A stretch of DNA of 6,187 bases from Bryobacterales bacterium (GTDB lineage: Bacteria > Acidobacteriota > Terriglobia > Bryobacterales > Bryobacteraceae). Numbering within the stretch: the first letter of the stretch is position 1; every line of letters begins with the position of its first letter. The stretch is from contig PKYZ01000703.1 of assembly GCA_003132865.1 (NCBI GenBank), forward strand, positions 15,080 through 21,266, read 5' to 3'. The translations under genes and the position numbers were made by a program. Positions 1 to 4,918 of this stretch are shown here, one piece after another. The notes beneath the pieces were generated by a model. The model saw only the letters and a program-made list of their open reading frames with translations. It was not told the DNA's origin and did no database searches.

Positions 1-548
1 ACGTCGTATGACATCAAAACCAGGTCTTGCGTGCGCCCTTGCCGATCGATCACCCAATCGGCGAGCAGGGCTTCCATGTGAAAGCCGAGGTTTTCGAATA
101 AGCGGCGGGCGCTCGACTGCCCGGACGCGACCCGCACCACGATCCGCCGCAAATCCAGATCGTGGGCGAAGGAAAAGACTTCGTGGCCGAGCAACCCGCC
201 CACCCCACGGCCGCGCTGGTCCGGCGCCACCAGCAGGCGGATTTCGCCCAGATGGCGCGTCCAGCGCGTTTGGCCGTGGTGCAGGCTGCTATAGCCCAAC
301 AGCTTGCCGCCCTCTTCAGCGAGCACCGTGATGTTGCGCGCGTGCTGCAGGTCGCGCATCCAGTGCTCGAGACCTTCCGGCGTGGTCACATCCACCAGAA
401 GGAAGAAGAGGTCGTCTTCCGGTTGCGCGCGCATAAAGGCCAGGAACGCCTCGCGATCCCCCGGCGTCATCAGGCGGAGGGTAATGCTGGCGTCCCCAAC
501 ACGCGCCGTGTAGGGAAAGTGCCGTTGTGCGCTAGCAGATTCGGGCAT
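1..548 (-). CDS. GNAT-family N-acetyltransferase, C-terminus cut by window edge
   Basis: Reading leftward from an ATG at 548-546, 182 complete codons are visible before the sequence runs off the left edge. The protein has the GNAT fold signature. Motif A lies at residues 103-120, with the acetyl-CoA pyrophosphate loop Q-R-G-R-G-V-G at 111-117 (family pattern Q/R-x-x-G-x-G/A). A motif B-like helix S-S-A-R-R-L-F-E-N-L-G-F follows at 145-156. GNAT proteins transfer an acetyl group from acetyl-CoA to an amine, but the substrate cannot be read from the sequence. The visible part already ends near the usual GNAT C-terminus, so little is probably missing. The start is the only ATG after an in-frame stop at 569-567; no strong Shine-Dalgarno lies close to it. 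It begins 35 nt after the phasin-like gene on the same strand, so co-transcription from the promoter at 1516-1544 is likely. Whether it works in PHA metabolism is unknown. Confidence 0.9.
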   Translation of the reverse strand, partial: MPESASAQRHFPYTARVGDASITLRLMTPGDREAFLAFMRAQPEDDLFFLLVDVTTPEGLEHWMRDLQHARNITVLAEEGGKLLGYSSLHHGQTRWTRHLGEIRLLVAPDQRGRGVGGLLGHEVFSFAHDLDLRRIVVRVASGQSSARRLFENLGFHMEALLADWVIDRQGRTQDLVLMSYD

Positions 549-563
549 GGCGTGTCTTCGTGC

Positions 564-593
564 CGTTTACTTCCGGGTGGCGTTTACTTCCGG
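564..593. repeat. 13-bp direct repeat spanning the phasin-like stop codon
   Basis: The 13-mer cgtttacttccgg occurs at 564-576 and again at 581-593, 17 bp apart. The right copy carries the stop codon of the phasin-like gene (minus-strand TAA, 586-584). The left copy lies in the short gap before the acetyltransferase start. It looks like a small local duplication of the gene's 3' end. Its GGAAG core on the minus strand is too far from the acetyltransferase ATG to be an obvious ribosome binding site. Confidence 0.6.
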
Positions 594-1474
594 CGTCCGG
601 AGTGCGCGTGCGCGGGCGTGTGGGTGTGCGCCGGAGGCGGCATGAAAGGCTTCATCGCCACGTCCAGCAGGGACTTTTGCGCGTTGATGAAATTCTCGAC
701 GCCCTTGCGCGCAAAGTCACCGATACTCGTGGAGGGCTCGGGCGAAGGCCGGACGACCTCCTGGGCGGTCTTCATGGCGCCCTCAATCTGCTTGGTGGCC
801 AGATCCAGCAACTTCTTCTGCGAATCGACGAATTTGTCCATGCCTTCCTTGGCCAGTTCGGTCATCTTCACGCGCGCGGCCGGTTTCAGCGCCTTGTGGC
901 CCTTGCCGTTGGTTTCCGGACGCGTGACGTCGGTAACCAAGTCGAGGAACTTCTTTTGGGTATGTACGAAATTCTCCACACTCTCGCGGGTGATCTCGGC
1001 CAGGTCCTTGCCCTCGAAAGGCTTGCCTTCCTTGATCGCCTCCACGGCGGCCTGGCTCTGCTGGTTTACCATGTCCAGAAACTTCTTCTGCATGGCGACA
1101 AAGGCGTTCACTCCCTCGCGGATAGCGTCGGTCATGGCGGCCGGCATCCCCGAGAGGCCCAGTCCTTCTTTCACGCCGGTTTGCATGAGGGCGTTTTCCT
1201 CAGCGGCGAGTTCCAGCAAGATTTTTTGCGCCGCGACAAAGTTGGCCATGCTTTGGCCAGCCATGTCCACCATTCCGGTTAGTGGCCGGAGGGGCGAGAA
1301 GTTCACCCGCTCGCGCACGAAACCCAGCGTGAGGGAATTCTGCTGTGCGGCCAAATCCAACAGAATCTTCTGCGTAGCGACGAAACTTTCCATACCTTGA
1401 CGGGCCCAGTGGGCCAGCGTGGAAGCCGGCTCGGACGTTTGGGCCGCGGTGATAGACTTTCTTTCGTTCTCCAT
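584..1474 (-). CDS. Phasin-like protein built of six ~46-residue repeats
   Basis: The 296-residue protein consists of six copies of one module. Each has a core close to G-x-x-x-F-V-x-x-Q-K-x-L-L-D-L, at residues 24-45, 72-93, 118-139, 162-183, 208-229 and 255-276, with a period of 44-48 residues. The cores should form amphipathic helices. That composition and the neighbouring PHA regulator suggest a phasin, a structural protein coating PHA granules in the cytoplasm. Typical phasins are roughly 110-200 residues, so this one is long. The C-terminus (about 278-296) is Pro- and His-rich (H-T-H-T-P-A-H-A-H) and ends in basic residues. The ATG at 1474 was chosen because AAGGAG (minus strand, 1486-1481) lies six bases upstream. 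An in-frame ATG at 1507 falls inside the operator and lacks such a site. Expression should be driven from the promoter at 1516-1544 and controlled at the palindrome 1491-1507. Family assignment rests on repeat pattern and context, not on a database match. Confidence 0.8.
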   Translation of the reverse strand: MENERKSITAAQTSEPASTLAHWARQGMESFVATQKILLDLAAQQNSLTLGFVRERVNFSPLRPLTGMVDMAGQSMANFVAAQKILLELAAEENALMQTGVKEGLGLSGMPAAMTDAIREGVNAFVAMQKKFLDMVNQQSQAAVEAIKEGKPFEGKDLAEITRESVENFVHTQKKFLDLVTDVTRPETNGKGHKALKPAARVKMTELAKEGMDKFVDSQKKLLDLATKQIEGAMKTAQEVVRPSPEPSTSIGDFARKGVENFINAQKSLLDVAMKPFMPPPAHTHTPAHAHSGRRK

Positions 1475-1490
1475 GATATACTCCTTAGTA

Positions 1491-1507
1491 ATGCTGCATT
1501 GCAGCAT
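1491..1507. promoter_or_regulatory. Probable PhaR operator (perfect 8-1-8 palindrome)
   Basis: ATGCTGCATTGCAGCAT is a perfect inverted repeat of eight bases per arm around one central base. Its core CTGC-ATT-GCAG fits the TGC-rich CTGC-N3-4-GCAG sites described for PhaR of Paracoccus denitrificans. It lies just downstream of the predicted transcription start (about 1509) of the phasin-like gene and upstream of its ribosome binding site, where a bound repressor would block initiation or early elongation. A PhaR gene begins 65 bp away on the other strand. Binding is inferred from the motif match and position. Confidence 0.8.
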
Positions 1508-1515
1508 CCAGATTG

Positions 1516-1544
1516 AGTATACTCCCGCTGCCCCGGGCTGTCAA
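1516..1544 (-). promoter_or_regulatory. Sigma70 promoter for the phasin-like gene
   Basis: On the minus strand a perfect -35 TTGACA (1544-1539) is followed by a 17-nt spacer and the -10 TATACT (1521-1516), one base from consensus. The expected start is near 1509, giving a leader of about 35 nt that contains the palindromic operator and the AAGGAG site. The strength of the match fits an abundant structural protein held in check by a repressor. The -10 sits in a 10-bp palindrome, GAGTATACTC (1515-1524), so TATACT is also present on the plus strand. Confidence 0.8.
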
Positions 1545-1571
1545 GGATTTTAGGATTATATTATCGTTATT

Positions 1572-2108
1572 ATGCCTGAACGCAAGGTGGTCATCAAAAA
1601 ATACGAAAACCGGCGCCTCTACGACACGGCCGCCAGCCGCTACGTCAACCTGGACGATGTAGCCCGTATGGTACGCGAAGGCGTGGAAATGCAAGTGGTG
1701 GACGCCCGTTCGGGCGAAGATCTGACGCGCGTGATCCTCACCCAGGTGATCATGGAGGATGCCAAGGGGCACGAGTCCGGCCTGCCCCTGGACTTGCTGC
1801 GCAAGCTGATCGTGGCGTCCGACCGCGCTACGCACGAATTCCTCACGTGGTATCTGACCACCGTCACCGACATGTATCAGAAAGCCCAGAGCGCTTTGCA
1901 GACGCGTCCCCTGGATATGATGCGGAACCTGTTCAGCTCGCAGCCGGCGGCGCCACCACCGGCCGCGGCGGAAGAGATCGCAGCGCTGCGCCTGCGCGTG
2001 CAGGAATTGGAGGATCGCCTGCATGTGGAAGAGCAGAAGGCCACCGCTCCCAAAAAGAAGCCTGAAAAAAAAGCATCCACAAAGGTTGACAGACGGCCCG
2101 GAGTCTGA
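1572..2108 (+). CDS. phaR: PHA synthesis regulator PhaR
   Basis: The 178-residue protein opens with the hallmark of the PHB/PHA accumulation regulator DNA-binding domain: I-K-K-Y-E-N-R-R-L-Y-D-T (8-19), then S-R-Y-V-N-L-D-D-V and S-G-E-D-L-T-R-V-I-L (about 22-56). A second conserved segment, about 70-110, corresponds to the PHB_acc region. A Pro/Ala linker (125-133), a short heptad-like helix (134-155) and a Lys-rich tail (161-171) follow. In characterised bacteria PhaR represses phasin and PHA genes and is released when it binds nascent granules. It is divergent from the phasin-like gene across a region holding a matching operator, so autoregulation is plausible. No clear Shine-Dalgarno precedes the ATG. 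A TATATT at 1557-1562 could be a -10 giving an almost leaderless mRNA, but it has no good -35. The start is supported because the conserved domain begins at about residue 6 and an in-frame stop lies at 1551. No residues appear to be missing. Confidence 0.93.
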   Translation: MPERKVVIKKYENRRLYDTAASRYVNLDDVARMVREGVEMQVVDARSGEDLTRVILTQVIMEDAKGHESGLPLDLLRKLIVASDRATHEFLTWYLTTVTDMYQKAQSALQTRPLDMMRNLFSSQPAAPPPAAAEEIAALRLRVQELEDRLHVEEQKATAPKKKPEKKASTKVDRRPGV

Positions 2109-2135
2109 AAGATTAATCAGACAAGGGAGGACGCC

Positions 2136-2576
2136 ATGGAAACCGTCCGTTCGATGCTGCGCCACAAAGGATCCGAGATCTTTTGGGTGGCGCCGGAGGC
2201 TACCGTATACGAAGCTGTCGCCATGATGGCCGACAAGAGCGTGGGCGCCTTGTTGGTGCTTTCGGGCGGCAAATTGACTGGGATCGTCTCCGAGAGGGAC
2301 TACGCCCGCAAAGTCATCTTGAAGGGAAAACACTCGCACGAGATGCAGGTGAAGGAGATCATGACCAGCCCGGTGTTCACCGTGTCGCCCGGCCACTCGG
2401 TGGAGGATTGCATGCGCGTGATCACCGCGCACCGCATTCGCCACTTGCCGGTGATGGAGGGCGATGCCCTGGTGGGCATGATCTCGATCGGCGACGTGGT
2501 GCGGTCGATCATCTCGGCGCAGGCCCACGCTATCGATCAGTTGAGCGGCTATATTGAGGGGCGCTACCCGGCGTAG
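2136..2576 (+). CDS. Tandem CBS-domain protein (Bateman module)
   Basis: The 146-residue protein is two CBS domains and little else. CBS1 spans about residues 8-62 with G-I-V-S-E-R-D at 49-55. CBS2 spans about 72-128 with G-M-I-S-I-G-D at 114-120. Both fit G-h-h-T/S-x-x-D, the motif that contacts ribose and phosphate of bound adenosine nucleotides. The linker I-M-T-S-P-V-F-T-V is the usual opening of a CBS repeat. Stand-alone CBS pairs bind AMP, ATP, NAD or S-adenosylmethionine and regulate partner proteins; ligand and partner here are unknown. A strong AGGGAGG (2124-2130) lies five bases before the ATG. The gene begins 27 nt after phaR stops, so the two are probably co-transcribed. That placement suggests, without proving it, a link between cellular energy state and carbon storage. 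Confidence 0.92.
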   Translation: METVRSMLRHKGSEIFWVAPEATVYEAVAMMADKSVGALLVLSGGKLTGIVSERDYARKVILKGKHSHEMQVKEIMTSPVFTVSPGHSVEDCMRVITAHRIRHLPVMEGDALVGMISIGDVVRSIISAQAHAIDQLSGYIEGRYPA

Positions 2577-3500
2577 GGGCGGCTAGCGACTGGTGGCTGG
2601 TGGTTTTGTCTGCTTCGCCTCGCATTCGCCTTGATACCCCCATTTTGCGGGTAGTGCAATCCCCCATCATTTTTGGGTTTGCTTCGTGATTTTCACGGGT
2701 TGGGGTGCAGAGTGGGGCGGAATTGTGCATGGATTTCGGCGTGGCCGCCCGGGAGGATTGAGGAAATCTCGACGAGCAAAGCCATTTTCGTATGTTTTTT
2801 GTGGGGCGGATTTTCAGATTGACCCGGTGGAGACACGCCGGCTGTCCTCAATACCAGGAGAGCATGAGGGGAGGCAGGAAAGTGGACCCAACCCAACCCT
2901 CGCAAGCCGTTCAAGAAATGGGGAGTTTCTTGGCGATGTTCCGGCACCTAAGCCGCCAACCTACCCCCTGGCACGCCGGTTTTCGCAGCGCGTCCGGCCT
3001 TGTCCGGCGGGGGGGGTCAGGGGTAGCCGGGTTACGGGTCTCTGGTTGCTAGACATCCCGGATCGAGCCGGGGAGCCCCCGGTGTTTCACATGGGGTAAG
3101 ATTTAACCCCCGAAAATTCACGCAGGCGGGGCTGCTTCAATGGGCGTCTCCTTGGCGGACCGGGAGAGCACCCGGAGTGCAGATAATGCTGGGCTTAGGT
3201 CAGCTCGCATGAACACGATGCTCTCGTGGAGCAGCCTACTTCAGCGCGGCTTCGATGGCCGAGATCGGCTCGGGCGAATCGGGCGCGACGCCGGAGCCGA
3301 CCCGCGCCGTTGATCTATGGTGCTACCCCGTTCGCAAGATTGTAGTTGCGGGGATTGCGTATGCGATACCAGATCAGCTCACATGGCGAGATCCGAAAGC
3401 AGCCCGCTCAGCCAGAATTAAGCCCCAATTACGGTAATATTTCGGTTCTTTCGCACAAAATGATCTCCAGCGTTCACAAGCCCCTTCAAACCTTCTGCAA
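2577..3500. other. Gene-poor intergenic region with small hairpins
   Basis: No reading frame here has a convincing start, ribosome binding site and protein-like composition. What can be seen is a 7-bp tandem duplication ctggtgg (2590-2603) just after the CBS gene. There are also short inverted repeats: CGTGA/TCACG with a 3-nt loop (2685-2697), CCGGGG/CCCCGG with a 3-nt loop (3068-3082), GGGGT/ACCCC (3093-3110), CCGGG/CCCGG (3160-3175) and CACGA/TCGTG with a 5-nt loop (3214-3228). None is followed by a clear T-run, so none is called a terminator. On the minus strand, two short stretches before stop codons near 3236 and 3310 read like protein C-termini, but each is under 30 codons. The region separates the PHA locus from the right-hand operon and may be decayed coding sequence or a structured untranslated region. 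Confidence 0.5.
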
Positions 3501-3506
3501 AACAGG

Positions 3507-3515
3507 TGTTATACT
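3507..3515 (+). promoter_or_regulatory. Candidate extended -10 promoter for the right-hand operon
   Basis: TGTTATACT combines an upstream TG with TATACT, matching the extended -10 form TGnTATAAT with one mismatch. No good -35 is seen at normal spacing, which extended -10 promoters tolerate. The start would fall near 3522, at the beginning of the inverted repeat 3521-3546, giving a 5' leader of about 155 nt before the binding-protein gene. The call rests on sequence match alone. Confidence 0.45.
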
Positions 3516-3520
3516 TGATG

Positions 3521-3546
3521 CCTTCGAACCCACGCGGTTTCGAAGG
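3521..3546. repeat. Inverted repeat at the expected transcript start
   Basis: CCTTCGAA (3521-3528) and TTCGAAGG (3539-3546) are perfect complements around a 10-nt centre. One bulged T allows two more pairs, CC with GG. It lies immediately downstream of the candidate -10, so it could be an operator for a dimeric regulator or a 5'-terminal hairpin stabilising the mRNA. No T-run follows, so it is not a terminator on the plus strand. The GAGG site of the small ORF follows six bases later. Confidence 0.5.
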
Positions 3547-3562
3547 AAAGTGAGGTAACGCG

Positions 3563-3670
3563 ATGTCACCTTCAGAACCCGCCTGCCGCCACGGCGCTTG
3601 CAAATTGCGGGCACCAGCGGGGCCAACCACTTTAGCAGCGCACGCCAGTACTGCTCGCACCAGAGGCTAG
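3563..3670 (+). CDS. Small 35-codon ORF, possible leader peptide
   Basis: An ATG at 3563 preceded by GAGG (3552-3555, seven-base spacing) opens a 35-residue frame ending in TAG at 3668-3670. The peptide has two cysteines near its start (positions 8 and 13) and is rich in Ala, Arg and Thr, as GC-rich non-coding DNA also is. The frame is the same as that of the downstream binding-protein gene, whose ATG follows the stop after only two codons. It could be a leader peptide that couples translation to the next gene. It could also be an ancestral N-terminal extension cut by an amber codon, or chance. I recognise no family. The ribosome binding site and position are the only support. Confidence 0.25.
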   Translation: MSPSEPACRHGACKLRAPAGPTTLAAHASTARTRG

Positions 3671-3676
3671 ACCGCT

Positions 3677-4918
3677 ATGCAACAGCTCCTAAACTGGATG
3701 CGCCGTCTCGTGTATCCCGCGGCTATCATTCTTCTCCTTTGGGCTGGATATCAGGTTATCGCCAGCCCCTATATCTCCGAAAGTAACGGCAAGATCCTTG
3801 CGGTTTATGACGGCGATTCAACGGTTCAAAACTGCATTGAAGAAGAAACCGTGACGCCTGACAAGGAAAATGTGTCAGAGGAAGCGCTCGCCGGCTTCTG
3901 TAGGGCCCTGCCCAAGCATGGCCCCGAAGTGGACCTGTTGAACATACATCATGATGAAGTGAACTATCAGTCAAAGCTAGAGACCACCAAAATCTATCAG
4001 CAGTTGGCCTCCAGGGTCGCGCGTGGCTCGGTGCTCGGCGTAATCTCGTTTCTGACCTCGCCTGATTCTCCTCCGGTGGTTCGCTTCTGCCGGACTATGC
4101 AGATCCCCCTATTAGTCGCAGTGGCCGCTAACGACGATCTGATGGCGCCCGCTGAAGATACCCGTGGAATCGTGTTTAGAATGATGCCGACTAATGGGCG
4201 GCAGGCCGTCGATATAGCAACGTGGCTGGGCGAACAGGCCCACGGCCAGCCGCTCCGCGTGGCGCTCTTTCATGAGCCGAACCCGTTCGGGGAATTTCTG
4301 CAACGGCAGCTCAATCATGAGCTGCAACCCAAGACAAGCCACAAAGAAGTTATCCTGTATAACTTCGAAGTGACCGAACAGATGGAGTTCGCCGATCTCA
4401 TGCCGCAACTGTGGTGCGAGAGCCTCGACATGATCGTCTATCTCGGCTTTGCGTCGCGCGCCATGGATCTGCTGAACAAACTCAGGTGGTATCGCGCGGA
4501 TCCAGACCAGGTGGCGTGCCGTTCGGCAGACGCTTCCCGATCGTTTAAAGACGTGACGGTGTTGTTGTCCAGCGGGGCCTACGAAGAAGATCTGAACGAT
4601 CGCGAGAAATACTCATTCCCCTTCAAAGTCTTTGCCATGCTCCCCACACAACCGACGGCCAAGAAAGAGGCTAAACCCACCCAGCCAGATACCTCGCAAG
4701 ATGGCGAACAGACCGGAGCTTCCGAGTACGGATACGACTCGTACGCTCTACTGGAAAGCCTCGCGGCACAGAAGTTCAAGATTCCATCGCAACCAATCGA
4801 ATTTTCGAAGACAGGACACGACTACCGCTTTGACGAAAATGGCGAACTAAGGCCGGCTGAGAAGAACAAGTATCAGACTTACCTGCTCAGGTCTTCGCCT
4901 CCAGCGAGGAAGCCATGA
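3677..4918 (+). CDS. Membrane-anchored type I periplasmic-binding-fold protein
   Basis: The 413-residue protein begins with a short basic stretch (R9-R10) and one hydrophobic segment (about 11-29), a signal anchor or signal peptide placing the rest outside the inner membrane. The body resembles branched-chain amino-acid-type receptors (periplasmic binding protein type I). It has V-L-G-V-I-S-F (119-125), I-P-L-L-V-A (143-148), F-R-M-M-P-T-N-G-R-Q-A (167-177), R-V-A-L-F-H-E-P-N-P-F-G (194-205), Y-D-S-Y-A-L-L-E-S-L-A (353-363) and F-D-E-N-G-E-L-R (385-392). A Lys/Pro/Gln-rich low-complexity stretch at about 324-346 is unusual for the family. Five cysteines (53, 75, 138, 247, 281) could form disulfides. 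No lipobox is seen. AGAGG (3662-3666) lies ten bases before the ATG. The stop overlaps the next gene's start, so the two products are probably made together. No ABC permease or ATPase gene is visible, so a receptor role is more likely than transport; the ligand is unknown. Confidence 0.82.
   Translation: MQQLLNWMRRLVYPAAIILLLWAGYQVIASPYISESNGKILAVYDGDSTVQNCIEEETVTPDKENVSEEALAGFCRALPKHGPEVDLLNIHHDEVNYQSKLETTKIYQQLASRVARGSVLGVISFLTSPDSPPVVRFCRTMQIPLLVAVAANDDLMAPAEDTRGIVFRMMPTNGRQAVDIATWLGEQAHGQPLRVALFHEPNPFGEFLQRQLNHELQPKTSHKEVILYNFEVTEQMEFADLMPQLWCESLDMIVYLGFASRAMDLLNKLRWYRADPDQVACRSADASRSFKDVTVLLSSGAYEEDLNDREKYSFPFKVFAMLPTQPTAKKEAKPTQPDTSQDGEQTGASEYGYDSYALLESLAAQKFKIPSQPIEFSKTGHDYRFDENGELRPAEKNKYQTYLLRSSPPARKP

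Noticed and set aside
162..1400. A 412-codon open frame on the plus strand
   Set aside because: It is antisense to the GNAT and phasin-like genes, whose repeats and motifs are clear on the minus strand. Its length reflects GC-rich third positions of the real genes.
1475..1507. Upstream start at 1507 for the phasin-like gene (11 extra residues)
   Set aside because: That ATG is inside the palindromic operator, almost at the predicted transcript start, and has no ribosome binding site. The ATG at 1474 has AAGGAG at ideal spacing.
1485..2528. A 347-codon open frame on the minus strand across phaR and the CBS gene
   Set aside because: The plus-strand frames encode unmistakable PhaR and CBS motifs. 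The antisense product is His- and Arg-rich with no family features.
2656..2682. Possible terminator hairpin after the CBS gene (GCAATCCC / GGGTTTGC)
   Set aside because: One mismatch, an 11-nt loop and no T-run after the right arm. Too weak to call.
2686..3099. A 137-codon plus-strand frame, and overlapping frames at 2792-3052 and 2693-2947 (minus)
   Set aside because: Composition is dominated by Arg, Gly and Pro with no motif. No frame stands out from the others and there is no convincing ribosome binding site.
3255..3558. Short plus-strand frames at 3255-3437 and 3346-3558
   Set aside because: They overlap each other, lack ribosome binding sites and conserved motifs, and the second runs through the likely promoter and inverted repeat of the next operon.
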